A stretch of 64,000 nucleotides of DNA from Agrobacterium vitis (GCF_013426735.1 NZ_AP023272.1:2896501-2960500); one strand, 5' to 3'; shown: positions 35,452 to 45,397, numbered from the stretch's first letter. A program made the numbers and translations. Notes: generated by a model not told the origin, from the letters alone.

Positions 35452-36471
35452 GTGAAACAATTGGACGGAAAATTGCTGCTGACCGGCTTTCTCGCCGGCG
35501 TGACCGCCATCTTTCTGGTGCTGGCGGCCAATGCACAACCGTCTTTTTCGTCTGTTTTCTATGCGGCATCTGCCCTGCCCGTGATGATTGTCGGCCTGCG
35601 CTGGGGCAATGTCCCCGCCATCGTCGCCATCGTTACCGCGGCCTTTGCTGGCGCGCTGGCGGTCTCGCCACTGTTTGCCTGCGCCATGGCGGTGTTTACC
35701 CTGCTGCCAGCTGGCTGGATCAGCCATCTCGCCAATCTCGCCCGCCCGGCGTCTGAAATCGGTGGCCCGGACAAGCTGCTCGCCTGGTATCCCTTGTCGG
35801 ATATCCTCATGCATCTCTGCGGGTTGGTCTGCATCGGCGTGATCTTCCTTGGCGTGATGATCGGCTATGATGCTGAACTGGTCAGCAACATGATCGATGC
35901 GCTGATGCAATCGCTGACCGAGCGCGATCCGACCGTTGCCGCCACCATGGGCAGCACAGCTGGGATCAAGTCCACCATGCTGTTGACCCTGCCGATCGTG
36001 CAGGGCGGCATGTGGGTCATCATGCTGTTTGCCGCTTACTATCTGGCAAGTCGGATTGTGGCGGCATCAGGCAATGCGTTGCGTCCGCGCGAGGATATTC
36101 CCTCGGCGCTGCGCATGAACCGCAATGCGCCGTTCATCTTCCTGGCTGGTATTGTCGCCTGCTTTATTGGCGGCGTTCCGGCCCTGATCGGCGCAACTGT
36201 CTGTGGCACGTTTGGGGCAGGCTTCCTGCTCGGCGGCTTCGCATCGCTGCATCAACGCACCCGTGGCAAGGAATGGCGTATCCCGGCGCTGATCCTCACC
36301 TATATGGCGTCTCTCCTCGCCTTTCCGGCCTTCTTCATCGTCATTCTCGGCCTTATCGACACACGACGGACCGTTGCCCTCACCCCTCCAAGGACAACAG
36401 GAAAAACCGATGCGGGTAGCAAACCTGATTCAGACAGCAAGTCCGATGACGGTAACACACCCGAAACATGA
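35452..36471 (+). CDS. DUF2232 membrane protein
   Basis: About 339 residues with eight or so hydrophobic segments and a hydrophilic, Asp/Ser-rich C-terminal tail (TGKTDAGSKPDSDSKSDD). DUF2232 proteins lie between rpsR and rplI in many Rhizobiales, as here; the function is unknown. The start is uncertain: GTG at 35452 (MKQLDGKLLL) fits the first transmembrane segment better than TTG at 35410. Inner-membrane location is predicted. Confidence 0.8.
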   Translation: MKQLDGKLLLTGFLAGVTAIFLVLAANAQPSFSSVFYAASALPVMIVGLRWGNVPAIVAIVTAAFAGALAVSPLFACAMAVFTLLPAGWISHLANLARPASEIGGPDKLLAWYPLSDILMHLCGLVCIGVIFLGVMIGYDAELVSNMIDALMQSLTERDPTVAATMGSTAGIKSTMLLTLPIVQGGMWVIMLFAAYYLASRIVAASGNALRPREDIPSALRMNRNAPFIFLAGIVACFIGGVPALIGATVCGTFGAGFLLGGFASLHQRTRGKEWRIPALILTYMASLLAFPAFFIVILGLIDTRRTVALTPPRTTGKTDAGSKPDSDSKSDDGNTPET

Positions 36472-36516
36472 GCTTCCAAACTTGAATTGCCCAACTTGAA
36501 TTGAAAGGAACATAGC

Positions 36517-37092
36517 ATGCAAGTCATTCTTCTCGAGCGCATCGCCAAGCTTGGCCAGATGGGCGAAGTGGTCAAGGTTCGCGACGGCTTTGCCCGTAAC
36601 TACCTGCTGCCAACCGGCAAGGCGCTGCGCGCCAATGCCGCCAACAAGGCCCGTTTCGACGCCGAACGCGCCACCCTCGAAGCCCGCAACCTGGAGCGCA
36701 AGTCCGAAGCCCAGACCGTTGCTGACGTTCTGAACGGCAAGTCGTTCATCGTCGTCCGTTCGGCTGGCGAAACCGGCCAGCTCTACGGTTCGGTTGCGGC
36801 TCGCGACATCATCGAAGCTCTGGCTGCCGAAGGCTTTACCGTTTCGCGCAACCAGGTCGAGCTGAACAACCCGATCAAGACCATCGGCCTGCACAACGTG
36901 ACCATGCACCTGCATGCCGAAGTTGAAATCGCTATCGAAATCAACGTTGCCCGTTCTGCTGAAGAAGCCGAGCGTCAGGCCAAGGGCGAAAGCCTCACCT
37001 CCGCCGACGCCATCTACGGCGTGGACGAAGACGCGCTGCGTCCGGAAGACTTCTTCGATCCGGATGCCGACCGCGATGGCGACGACGAATAA
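36517..37092 (+). CDS. rplI: 50S ribosomal protein L9
   Basis: 191 residues: N-terminal rRNA-binding domain ([32 protein letters not shown]), the long connecting helix, the C-terminal domain, and an acidic tail ([16 protein letters not shown]). Longer than the E. coli protein because of this acidic tail. SD AAAGGA precedes the ATG. A strong intrinsic terminator follows. Confidence 0.96.
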   Translation: MQVILLERIAKLGQMGEVVKVRDGFARNYLLPTGKALRANAANKARFDAERATLEARNLERKSEAQTVADVLNGKSFIVVRSAGETGQLYGSVAARDIIEALAAEGFTVSRNQVELNNPIKTIGLHNVTMHLHAEVEIAIEINVARSAEEAERQAKGESLTSADAIYGVDEDALRPEDFFDPDADRDGDDE

Positions 37093-37118
37093 GATATTCG
37101 TCCTTATCGATTGAAGAG

Positions 37119-37145
37119 ACGCCCGGATTTTCCGGGCGTTTTTTT
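37119..37145 (+). terminator. Intrinsic terminator after rplI
   Basis: ACGCCCGGA / TCCGGGCGT perfect 9-bp stem with a TTT loop, followed by seven T. It ends the rpsF-rpsR-DUF2232-rplI operon. Confidence 0.95.
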
Positions 37146-37345
37146 GTGCGGATCGGGTTAAAATAGGCACCTAAAGAACTGAGTCGCGCCATGCCACAGT
37201 CAATGGAAAAAGCGGGTTCAGCTTGTTTTTTTCTGCCCTGGCGCATCAGGCCTGTGAACTACTGTGTTTATCGCAATGCGCCCTTTAACCGCCCCACAGG
37301 ATCGATAGGAATGCAGCTTCCAGCGAGAGAGAACGGATAAAGCCC

Positions 37346-38842
37346 ATGAACGATGTTGCGCGCAGGTTAAATCCTGCCCAGCCGGCAGAGCCCCATTACC
37401 GGGAAGCCCCGAACAATATCGAGGCCGAACAGGCTTTGCTTGGCGCCATTCTGGTCAATAACGATGCCTATTATCGTGTCTCGGATTTTCTCAAACCCCC
37501 GCATTTTCATGAGGGACTGCACCGGAAGATCTACGAGGTCGCCTCCGACATTATCCGCATGGGCAAGACCGCCAATCCGGTGACGATCAAGACCTTCCTG
37601 CCCTCAGACCAGAAAATCGGCGATTTCACCATTGCCCAATATCTGGCGCGGCTGGCGTCGGAAGCCGTGTCGATCATCAATGCCGAGGACTATGGCCGGG
37701 CGATCTACGATCTGGCCCTGCGCCGCGCGCTGATCACCATCGGCGAAGACATGGTCAATATCGCCTTCGACGCGCCGCTCGACATGCCGCCGCAGGCGCA
37801 GATCGAAGATACCGAGCGACGGCTGTTCGATCTCGCCGAAAACGGCCGCTATGACGGCGGCTTCCAGTCCTTCAACGATGCGGTAGCCCAGGCGGTCGAT
37901 ATGGCCGGTGCCGCGTTTGAGCGCGATGGTCATTTGTCCGGCATTTCCACCGGCATCCATTCGCTTGATAGCAAAATGGGCGGTTTACAGCGCTCCGACT
38001 TGATCGTGCTGGCCGGACGTCCCGGCATGGGTAAGACCTCGCTTGCCACCAATATCGCCTGGAACATCGCCGCCTCTTACGAGCCGGAAGTGCAGCCGGA
38101 TGGCTCCTTCAAAGCCAAAAACGGCGGTGTGGTTGGCTTCTATTCGCTTGAAATGTCGTCCGAACAGCTCGCCACCCGTATCATGTCCGAGCAGACCGAA
38201 GTGTCCTCCTCGAAAATCCGCCGCGGCGATATTACCGAGCAGGATTTTGAAAAGCTGGTTGGCTTTTCCCAAACCATGCAGAAAGTCCCGCTGTTCATCG
38301 ACCAGACCGGTGGTATTTCTATCGCCCAGCTTTCCGCCCGGGCACGCCGCCTGAAGCGCCAGCGCGGCCTCGATTGTCTTGTCGTGGACTATATTCAGCT
38401 GATGACCGGCTCAGGCAAGTCAGGGGAAAACCGCGTCCAGGAAATCACCCAGATCACCACCGGCCTGAAAGCGCTCGGCAAGGAGTTGAACGTGCCGATC
38501 ATCGCGCTGTCGCAGCTGTCGCGTCAGGTGGAAAGCCGCGACGACAAGCGTCCTCAGCTCTCCGACCTTCGTGAATCAGGTTCGATCGAGCAGGACGCCG
38601 ACGTGGTGATGTTCGTGTTCCGTGAGGAATATTATGTGCAGAACCTCGAACCCCGCGACCAGGGCGACCCCAAATATCCCGAATGGGAAGCCCAGATGGA
38701 AAAAGTGCGCGGCACGGCGGACGTGATCATCGCCAAGCAGCGTCATGGACCGACCGGCACCGTCAAACTGGCCTTCCAGGCGCAGTTTACCCGCTTTGCC
38801 GATCTCGCTGATCCAAGTTTCACGCCTTACGAGGAGACGTGA
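37346..38842 (+). CDS. dnaB: Replicative DNA helicase DnaB
   Basis: 498 residues. N-terminal primase-interacting domain (NIEAEQALLGAILVNNDAYYRV), linker, and RecA-type ATPase with Walker A GRPGMGKTS and Walker B LDCLVVDYIQLM, then the conserved LSQLSRQVESR and DLRESGSIEQDADVVMF segments. The hexamer unwinds DNA at the fork. Separate terminator and 200-base gap upstream indicate its own promoter. A terminator follows. Confidence 0.97.
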   Translation: MNDVARRLNPAQPAEPHYREAPNNIEAEQALLGAILVNNDAYYRVSDFLKPPHFHEGLHRKIYEVASDIIRMGKTANPVTIKTFLPSDQKIGDFTIAQYLARLASEAVSIINAEDYGRAIYDLALRRALITIGEDMVNIAFDAPLDMPPQAQIEDTERRLFDLAENGRYDGGFQSFNDAVAQAVDMAGAAFERDGHLSGISTGIHSLDSKMGGLQRSDLIVLAGRPGMGKTSLATNIAWNIAASYEPEVQPDGSFKAKNGGVVGFYSLEMSSEQLATRIMSEQTEVSSSKIRRGDITEQDFEKLVGFSQTMQKVPLFIDQTGGISIAQLSARARRLKRQRGLDCLVVDYIQLMTGSGKSGENRVQEITQITTGLKALGKELNVPIIALSQLSRQVESRDDKRPQLSDLRESGSIEQDADVVMFVFREEYYVQNLEPRDQGDPKYPEWEAQMEKVRGTADVIIAKQRHGPTGTVKLAFQAQFTRFADLADPSFTPYEET

Positions 38843-38910
38843 TTACCCATTGGCCGGATATTGCCCAAATTTTGCGCAAATGCACGCAGCCAATTCAGAC
38901 CCGATCCAGA

Positions 38911-38934
38911 GCCGCCCTTACCGGGCGGCTTTTT
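38911..38934 (+). terminator. Intrinsic terminator after dnaB
   Basis: GCCGCCC-TTACC-GGGCGGC followed by five T (38930-38934). Confidence 0.9.
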
Positions 38935-38990
38935 GCATAGTGGCATAGCAATTGCTTCAAGTTGTGCATCATATCAATCCGGAGCATCCT

Positions 38991-39773
38991 ATGCATCGTC
39001 GTACCCTGCTTGCCCTTGGCCTTTCCCTTGCCACCTTTGCCGCCGTCCTGCCGGCCCATGCCGATGCGCTGAGCGACATTACCAAGCGGGGTACGCTGAA
39101 AGTGGCGGTGCCGCAGGACTTTCCGCCATTTGGCAGCGTCGGCACCGATATGCAGCCCGTCGGATATGACATCGATACCGCAGCGCTGATTGCCAAGAAA
39201 TTGGGCGTCAAGCTGGAACTGGTGCCGGTCACCAGCGCCAACCGCATTCCCTATTTGCAGACCAACAAGGTTGATCTGGTCATTTCAAGCCTCGGCAAGA
39301 ATCCAGACCGTGAAAAGGTCGTGGACTTCTCCACCGCCTATGCGCCTTTCTATAATGGCGTGTTTGCGCCCGCGGATACCGCCATCAAGTCCGCTGCCGA
39401 TCTGTCGGGCAAGTCGGTCGGCGTTACCCGTGGCGCGGTCGAGGATCTGGAACTGACCAAGGTTGCGCCGTCCGACGCCGTCATCAAGCGCTATGAGGAC
39501 AATAACGGCACGATTTCCGCCTTTCTCTCCGGCCAGGTCGATGCGGTTGCCACCGGCAATGTCGTCGCTGCCGCTATTCTCGCCAAGAACCCGCCGAAGC
39601 GTCCGGAGCCGAAGTTCCTGATCAAGAACTCGCCCTGCTTTATCGGCTTCAACAAGAACGAACCGGCGCTGACGGAAAAGATCAATACCATTATCGCCGA
39701 GGCCAAGGCCGATGGCTCGCTGAGCAAGATTTCCGAAAAATGGCTGGGCGCGCCGCTTCCCGCCGATCTCTGA
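38991..39773 (+). CDS. Amino-acid ABC transporter substrate-binding protein
   Basis: 260 residues. Signal peptide (cleavage near PAHA-D, residue 24), then the SBP family 3 fold: KRGTLKVAVPQDFPPFG near the start, GYDIDTAALIAKKLG, and DLVISSLGKNPDREKVVDFS, typical of polar or basic amino-acid binders. Periplasmic. Start ATG at 38991 with GGAG six bases upstream. First of three genes of an importer lacking a nearby ATPase. Confidence 0.88.
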   Translation: MHRRTLLALGLSLATFAAVLPAHADALSDITKRGTLKVAVPQDFPPFGSVGTDMQPVGYDIDTAALIAKKLGVKLELVPVTSANRIPYLQTNKVDLVISSLGKNPDREKVVDFSTAYAPFYNGVFAPADTAIKSAADLSGKSVGVTRGAVEDLELTKVAPSDAVIKRYEDNNGTISAFLSGQVDAVATGNVVAAAILAKNPPKRPEPKFLIKNSPCFIGFNKNEPALTEKINTIIAEAKADGSLSKISEKWLGAPLPADL

Positions 39774-39888
39774 TCAGGACGAAACATCCATTTGCTGCAC
39801 AATCACCCGCAGCCGTGTGGCTGAGGTGATTGTGCAGAATAGACATGGCAGCAAAGCAGAATAACCCGCTTTGCCAGCAGGTTTCATC

Positions 39889-40560
39889 ATGCATTATATT
39901 TTCGATTTCAGCTGGTTTGGGGAATACTACCCGATCATCCTCAAAGGGATCGGGGTAACGGTCGAGTTGACCCTGGTCGGTGGTGTCGTCGGCATTGCCT
40001 TCGGCATCGCCTGCGCCTGGGCGCGGGCCTTGGGACCGAAATGGATCAAACCTCCGGTTGCCGCCTATGTGGAGTTGATCCGCAATACGCCGTTCCTGAT
40101 CCAGCTGTTCTTCATCTTTTTCGGCCTACCCTCGACCGGACTGAAGCTTTCCGAGATGGAAGCCGCCAATCTGGCGATGATCATCAATCTCGGCGCCTAT
40201 AGCTGCGAAATCATCCGGGCCGGGATCGAGGCAACACCGAAGGGCCAGTTCGAGGCCGGGACCGCGCTGGCGCTCAGGCCGCTGCAAACCTTCCGGCTGA
40301 TCATTCTGGTTCCGGCTCTGCAACGAATCTGGCCGGCGCTATCGTCTCAATTGGTCATCGTCATGCTCGGTTCCGCCGTCGTGTCGCAGATTGCCGCCGA
40401 AGACCTGACTTTTGCCGCCAATTTCATCCAGTCGCGCACCTTCCGAGCCTTTGAAGCCTACATGATCTCCACCGCTGTATATCTGTTGCTGGCCATCGGC
40501 CTTCGGCAATTGCTGGCGCTGCTCGGTAGGCAGATCTTCCCGAAAGGGGCGACACGATGA
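39889..40560 (+). CDS. Amino-acid ABC transporter permease (HisM/GlnP family)
   Basis: 223 residues, about five membrane helices. The EAA loop is present (EAGTALALRPLQTFRLIILVPAL), and YVELIRNTPFLIQLFF is the usual HisMQ segment. It overlaps the next permease by 4 nt (ATGA). ATG at 39889 is used. Together they form the membrane channel for the preceding binding protein. Confidence 0.88.
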   Translation: MHYIFDFSWFGEYYPIILKGIGVTVELTLVGGVVGIAFGIACAWARALGPKWIKPPVAAYVELIRNTPFLIQLFFIFFGLPSTGLKLSEMEAANLAMIINLGAYSCEIIRAGIEATPKGQFEAGTALALRPLQTFRLIILVPALQRIWPALSSQLVIVMLGSAVVSQIAAEDLTFAANFIQSRTFRAFEAYMISTAVYLLLAIGLRQLLALLGRQIFPKGATR

Positions 40561-41216
40561 TTGAGTTCACCCTCTGGGATATTGCCCGCAATCTGTTGCT
40601 GGCTGCCCGCTGGACCCTGGTTCTGTCACTGGTGTCCTTCATCTGTGGCGGAGCGCTGGGACTGGTGCTGTTGATGCTGCGCATTGCCAAACAGCGCATG
40701 TCCAGGATCTTCGCGCGCGGCTTCATCGAGTTTTTTCAGGGTACGCCGCTGCTGATGCAGCTGTTCATCGCCTTTTTCGGTCTCGGCCTGTTCGGCATTG
40801 ACGTTCCCGCCTGGCTGGCCGCGGGTGTGGCGCTGACCTGCTGGACCGCCGCGTTTCTGACCGAGATCTGGCGCGGCTGCGTCGAAGCCATGCCGAAAGG
40901 CCAGTGGGAGGCAGGCACCAGCCTGGCCCTCACCTATCGCCAGCAGATGCGGCTGATCATCCTACCGCAGGCCATGCGGATCGCCATTGCCCCGACCGCT
41001 GGTTTTTCAGTTCAGGTGGTCAAAGGCACGGCCCTGACCTCGATCATCGGCTTTGTCGAGTTGTCGAAGGCCGGAACCATCGTCACCAACGCAACCTTCC
41101 AACCCTTCACCGTTTATGGATTGGTCGCGCTGTTCTATTTCGCCATCTGCTACCCGCTGTCGCGCTATTCCAAATATCTGGAACGCCGGTTCAGCGCGGC
41201 ACCAGTGGGCCATTAG
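40557..41216 (+). CDS. Amino-acid ABC transporter permease (second subunit)
   Basis: 219 residues, same plan: FIEFFQGTPLLMQLFIAFFG and the EAA loop EAGTSLALTYRQQMRLIILPQAM. It ends at the stop codon TAG, which is also the first base of a large palindrome (41214-41252). No ABC ATPase gene follows, so the importer must borrow one or use an ATPase encoded elsewhere. Confidence 0.88.
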   Translation: MIEFTLWDIARNLLLAARWTLVLSLVSFICGGALGLVLLMLRIAKQRMSRIFARGFIEFFQGTPLLMQLFIAFFGLGLFGIDVPAWLAAGVALTCWTAAFLTEIWRGCVEAMPKGQWEAGTSLALTYRQQMRLIILPQAMRIAIAPTAGFSVQVVKGTALTSIIGFVELSKAGTIVTNATFQPFTVYGLVALFYFAICYPLSRYSKYLERRFSAAPVGH

Positions 41217-41316
41217 AGTCTGTCAGGTTCAGATTGAACCAGACAGACTCTAGCTTCTCTTGTTTTCGTTTGTCTTTTCGGGAAAACCGGTTTCCACTTT
41301 TCCCTGATAAACTCTA
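41214..41316. repeat. RIME-like repeat copy B with two palindromes
   Basis: First palindrome: TAGAGTCTGTC (41214-41224), mismatch A/A, GGTTCA-GAT-TGAACC, then GACAGACTCTA (41242-41252), a 17-bp stem broken by one mismatch. Second part, 41272-41316: GTCTTTTCGGGAAAACCGG, TTTCCAC, TTTTCCC and AAACTCTA. About 103 bases with two palindromes, the size and layout recalled for RIME1 elements of Rhizobiaceae. The first three bases are the permease stop codon. Confidence 0.7.
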
Positions 41317-41545
41317 AAGGCGCATGGTGCCGATGGATGAACATCCCTGTCCTGGATAGAGTGCGCCCTCCAGAATGAGAGCATCGCTAAGCCAATCAAT
41401 AAATTCAATTTCAGATTGAAGACTCCATGCAAAACCCAAACCGCAATTCTTCCTCTTCTTAAGACATTACTGCGTTCCCACCTCATTCCAGTCTTGAAGA
41501 AAAGTGATAGGGTCCGGCCATCGTTCCTTTGCGAAAAGTTGTTTC
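41217..41545. other. Permease-alr intergenic region
   Basis: 329 bases with no gene. It holds the RIME-like element copy B in its first 100 bases; the remaining 230 bases are plain and should contain the alr promoter. No clear -10/-35 was identified. Confidence 0.6.
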
Positions 41546-42709
41546 ATGTCTGCTTCTTCCTTTTCCATTCCCCCTTCCGATGAATTCCTGAAGGCACCGC
41601 TGCGCGTCACCATCGACCTGCAAGCGCTGGCCGACAATTGGCGCGAGATGGCGAAGCGATCCGGCAGAGCGCGGGCGGGCGCCGTGGTGAAGGCCGATGG
41701 CTACGGCATCGGCATCGAGGATGCAGGCCAGACGTTTTACAATGCCGGTGCGCGGGATTTTTTCGTGGCGCTGCCATCGGAAGGCGCGACCTTGCGGACC
41801 TATGCGCCGGACGCCCGGATTTTCGTGCTGTCAGGGATCTGGGAGGGAATGGAACCGCTGTTTTTCGAGCATGATCTGGTGCCGGTGATTGCCAGTGAGG
41901 AACAGCTGGCATTCTGGATGCGGACCGTGACTGACCATGGCGATCATCCTTGCGCCCTGCATGTCGATACCGGCTTCAACCGGCTGGGCCTCAGCATGGA
42001 GGACGCCTTGTTCCTGGCGGCTGACGTTTCGCGCCCGGCCAGCTTTTCGCCCGTGCTGATTTTGAGCCATCTCGCCTGCGCAGACGACCCATCCTCGCCG
42101 ATGAACCAGAAGCAATTGCAAGCTTTTCATCAGGTTAGCGCGGCTTTCGAGGGAATTGAATCAAGCCTTTCAGCCTCTGCTGGAACTTTACTCGGCCCCG
42201 ATTACCACTTTGACCTCACCCGCCCCGGCATCGCGCTTTATGGCGGCGAAGCGGTCACGGGCCTGCCAAACCCGATGCGCCCAGTGGTGAAGGCCGAGGC
42301 CCGCATTCTCCAGATTCGACAAGCCAGGAACGGAGAAACCGTCAGCTATGGCGCCACCTGCCAGTTGCGGCGCGATAGCCGTCTGGCCATTGCCTCCGTC
42401 GGCTATGCCGATGGCTACCTGCGCAATCTCTCAGGCCACGGCACGGCATTGCGCAATACCGGATTGCCGGGCGCCTATGGCTCTATCGCCGGATACCAGG
42501 TGCCAGTGGTTGGCCGCATCACCATGGACATGACGATCTTCGACGTCAGCGACGTGCCGGAAAAAGCGATTGCCGCTGGCGATTATATCGAGCTGTTCGG
42601 GACGAACATGCCTATCGATGACGTCGCCCGGGCGGCAGGTACGATCGGCTATGAAATGCTGACCGGGCTTGGCCTGCGCTACGAGCGGCATTATCTGGAG
42701 GCCGAATAA
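41546..42709 (+). CDS. alr: Alanine racemase
   Basis: 387 residues. PLP enzyme converting L-alanine to D-alanine for peptidoglycan. Lysine binding PLP is Lys49 in AVVKADGYGIG; the second base tyrosine is in VSYGAT; CALHVDTGFNRLGL and RPGIALYGG are family segments. Its N-terminus carries a short extra segment before VTIDLQALADNW. Followed by radA, the usual dnaB-alr-radA order with the ABC importer inserted. Confidence 0.94.
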   Translation: MSASSFSIPPSDEFLKAPLRVTIDLQALADNWREMAKRSGRARAGAVVKADGYGIGIEDAGQTFYNAGARDFFVALPSEGATLRTYAPDARIFVLSGIWEGMEPLFFEHDLVPVIASEEQLAFWMRTVTDHGDHPCALHVDTGFNRLGLSMEDALFLAADVSRPASFSPVLILSHLACADDPSSPMNQKQLQAFHQVSAAFEGIESSLSASAGTLLGPDYHFDLTRPGIALYGGEAVTGLPNPMRPVVKAEARILQIRQARNGETVSYGATCQLRRDSRLAIASVGYADGYLRNLSGHGTALRNTGLPGAYGSIAGYQVPVVGRITMDMTIFDVSDVPEKAIAAGDYIELFGTNMPIDDVARAAGTIGYEMLTGLGLRYERHYLEAE

Positions 42710-42835
42710 GTCGTTAGCCCTCTTGCATAGGCCCGGCATTTCTCTTAGTTGATAGCACGTATTCACTTTTTGTTCTCACCCTGCTGCGCGCATCGCGGTG
42801 CTGGGATGGTGCAATCCTCGTGCGAAAGGCAATGC

Positions 42836-44236
42836 ATGGCCAAGGCCAAAACCCAATTCATCTGCCAGAACTGCGGCACGGTTCACAGCCGTTGGGCTGG
42901 CAAATGCGATGGTTGCGCACAGTGGAATACCATTGTCGAGGAAGACCCGATGAGTGGAATCGGCTCTGGTCCCGGCAAGGTGCCGAAGAAAGGCCGGGCG
43001 GTAACGCTGACCTCGCTGTCGGGCGAAATCGAGGAAGCGCCACGCATTCCGACCGGCCTGTCGGAACTGGACCGGGCGACCGGCGGCGGTTTCGTGCGCG
43101 GCTCCGCCGTGCTGATCGGCGGCGATCCGGGCATCGGTAAATCCACCCTGCTGATGCAGGCCGCCGCCGCCTTGTCGCGGCAGGGTCATCGCGTCGTCTA
43201 TGTCTCGGGCGAAGAGGCCGTGGCCCAGGTGCGGCTGCGCGCCCAGCGCCTGAATGCCGCCGATACCGATGTGCTGCTGGCAGCAGAAACCAATGTCGAG
43301 GATATTCTGGCGACAATTTCCGAAGGCAAACGGCCCGATCTTGTCATCATCGATTCGATCCAGACTCTATGGAGCGATACCGCCGATTCTGCCCCCGGCA
43401 CGGTCACGCAGGTGCGCACCGGCGTGCAGGCGATGATTCGTTTTGCCAAGCAGACCGGCGCCACCATGGTTCTGGTCGGCCATGTCACCAAGGAAGGCCA
43501 GATCGCCGGTCCCCGCGTCGTCGAGCACATGGTGGATGCGGTGCTGTATTTCGAAGGCGACAGGGGCCACCATTACCGCATCCTGCGCACCGTCAAAAAC
43601 CGTTTCGGCCCGACCGACGAGATCGGCGTGTTCGAAATGTCGGACCGGGGCCTGCGCGAAGTCGCCAATCCCTCGGAACTGTTTCTGGGCGAGCGCAATG
43701 AAAAAGCGCCAGGCGCTGCGGTGTTTGCCGGCATGGAAGGCACACGGCCGGTGCTGGTCGAAGTGCAGGCGCTGGTGGCCGCCACAGCACTTGGCACGCC
43801 GCGCAGGGCCGTGGTCGGCTGGGATTCAAGCCGTCTGGCGATGATTCTCGCCGTGCTGGAAGCCCATTGCGGCGTCAGGCTTGGCCAGCACGATGTCTAT
43901 CTCAATGTGGCGGGCGGCTACCGAATCACCGAACCCGCCGCCGACATGGCAATTGCCTCGGCCCTGGTCTCATCACTGGCTGGCGTCGCCCTGCCTGCGG
44001 ATTGCGTCTACTTTGGCGAAATCAGCCTTTCAGGCGCGGTGCGACCCGTGTCGCATACGGCGCAGCGATTGAAAGAGGCCGAAAAGCTTGGCTTTTCCTC
44101 CGCCGTGCTGCCCGCCTCCTCCGTCGATCTGCCGAAACGCACCGGCAAATGGGGCGAAATCGAAAGCCTGCCGGATCTGGTGGCACGCATTGCCGGATCG
44201 AAACTGAAATCGCGCCAGCAAGGCAATGAGGATTGA
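42836..44236 (+). CDS. radA: DNA repair protein RadA
   Basis: 466 residues. Zinc finger CQNCGTVHSRWAGKCDGC at 10-27, Walker A GGDPGIGKSTLL, the RadA-specific VKNRFGPTDE motif, Walker B VIIDSIQTLW, and a C-terminal Lon-like domain (VYFGEISLSGAVRPVSH). A RecA-like helicase for branch migration. ATG at 42836 gives the conserved MAKAKTQFIC start; the upstream frame is not related. Confidence 0.95.
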   Translation: MAKAKTQFICQNCGTVHSRWAGKCDGCAQWNTIVEEDPMSGIGSGPGKVPKKGRAVTLTSLSGEIEEAPRIPTGLSELDRATGGGFVRGSAVLIGGDPGIGKSTLLMQAAAALSRQGHRVVYVSGEEAVAQVRLRAQRLNAADTDVLLAAETNVEDILATISEGKRPDLVIIDSIQTLWSDTADSAPGTVTQVRTGVQAMIRFAKQTGATMVLVGHVTKEGQIAGPRVVEHMVDAVLYFEGDRGHHYRILRTVKNRFGPTDEIGVFEMSDRGLREVANPSELFLGERNEKAPGAAVFAGMEGTRPVLVEVQALVAATALGTPRRAVVGWDSSRLAMILAVLEAHCGVRLGQHDVYLNVAGGYRITEPAADMAIASALVSSLAGVALPADCVYFGEISLSGAVRPVSHTAQRLKEAEKLGFSSAVLPASSVDLPKRTGKWGEIESLPDLVARIAGSKLKSRQQGNED

Positions 44237-44371
44237 TTCCGGGCTCGGTCGCACTACCAACGGGCAGGTTGCGACCCTTGTCGCTCATAACGGTTGATTG
44301 CTTGTGGCCTGGAATTGACAGGGCCGGACCCCTTCCCCTACATGAACGGCAACGGACTGCAAGAGGACGCT

Positions 44372-45397
44372 ATGGGAAAGACACGGACGGCATTGGTGAC
44401 CGGCGGCGCTGGATTTCTCGGTTCCCACGTCTGCGCACGTTTGCTTGACGAAGGCTGTGATGTGGTCTGCCTGGACAATCTCCAGACCGGGCGGCGCAAA
44501 AATATCGAACCTCTGCTGACCAATCCCAAACTGTCCTTCATCAAAGCCGATGTCCGCGATCCCTTGCCGCAAGGCAATTACGACGAGATTTGGAATCTCG
44601 CCTGCCCCGCCTCGCCGCCGCAATATCAGATCGATCCTGTTGGCACGATGCTGATCAATGTGCTTGGCATGAAAAACGTGCTGGACCTTGCTGTTGCCTG
44701 CGGCGCACGGGTGTTTCAGGCATCGACCAGCGAGATCTATGGCGATCCGCAGGTTCATCCGCAGACGGAAAGCTATCGTGGCGCGGTCAACACGATAGGG
44801 CCTCGCGCCTGCTATGACGAAGGCAAGCGCGCCGCCGAAACCCTGTGTTTCGATTATCACCGCCAGCACGGCGTTGAAATCAAGGTGGTTCGGATCTTCA
44901 ACACCTATGGTCCCAACATGGACCCGCAGGACGGACGTGTGGTCTCCAACTTCATCGTTCGCGCCCTGGAAGAGGCTCCGCTCGAGCTGTATGGCGGCGG
45001 CACGCAGACCCGGTCCTTCTGCTATGTCGATGACTTGATCGAAGGGTTTTTCAGGCTGATGCGCTCCGACGCCTCGATCACCGGGCCTGTGAATATCGGC
45101 GACCCCGGAGAGTTTACGGTGCGGGAATTGGCCGACATCATTCTGGAAATGACTGGAAGCCGGTCGGTTATCATCGACAGGCCGCTGCCAAAGGACGATC
45201 CGCTGCTGCGGCGTCCCGACATCACCCTGGCCGGGCAATTGCTGGGCTGGACGCCGAAAGTGCGGCTGCGCGAAGGACTGGAGCGATCGATCCCGTATTT
45301 CGCAGCGGAAACGGGGCGCACCGTCAATATAAGGGCTGCCAACGCTGGAACTGTCAACACTAGAGCTGCCAACATCAATCTGGATACATTGTCATGA
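44372..45397 (+). CDS. NAD-dependent epimerase, UDP-glucuronate decarboxylase-like
   Basis: 341 residues, extended [13 protein letters not shown] nucleotide motif at the start, STSEIYGD with the catalytic Ser/Thr, and CYDEGKR with the Tyr-x3-Lys pair. The [10 protein letters not shown] segment and DPVGT are typical of UDP-xylose synthases, which decarboxylate UDP-glucuronate; it fits the UDP-glucose dehydrogenase two genes downstream. The C-terminal end contains two imperfect copies of a 10-residue motif ([10 protein letters not shown] / [10 protein letters not shown]). The stop overlaps galE. Confidence 0.8.
   Translation: MGKTRTALVTGGAGFLGSHVCARLLDEGCDVVCLDNLQTGRRKNIEPLLTNPKLSFIKADVRDPLPQGNYDEIWNLACPASPPQYQIDPVGTMLINVLGMKNVLDLAVACGARVFQASTSEIYGDPQVHPQTESYRGAVNTIGPRACYDEGKRAAETLCFDYHRQHGVEIKVVRIFNTYGPNMDPQDGRVVSNFIVRALEEAPLELYGGGTQTRSFCYVDDLIEGFFRLMRSDASITGPVNIGDPGEFTVRELADIILEMTGSRSVIIDRPLPKDDPLLRRPDITLAGQLLGWTPKVRLREGLERSIPYFAAETGRTVNIRAANAGTVNTRAANINLDTLS

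Noticed and set aside
34321..35910. 529-residue open frame on the minus strand over rpsF, rpsR and the DUF2232 gene
   Set aside because: It lies wholly opposite confirmed ribosomal-protein genes; long antisense frames are common in GC-rich DNA, and it has no SD or family motif.
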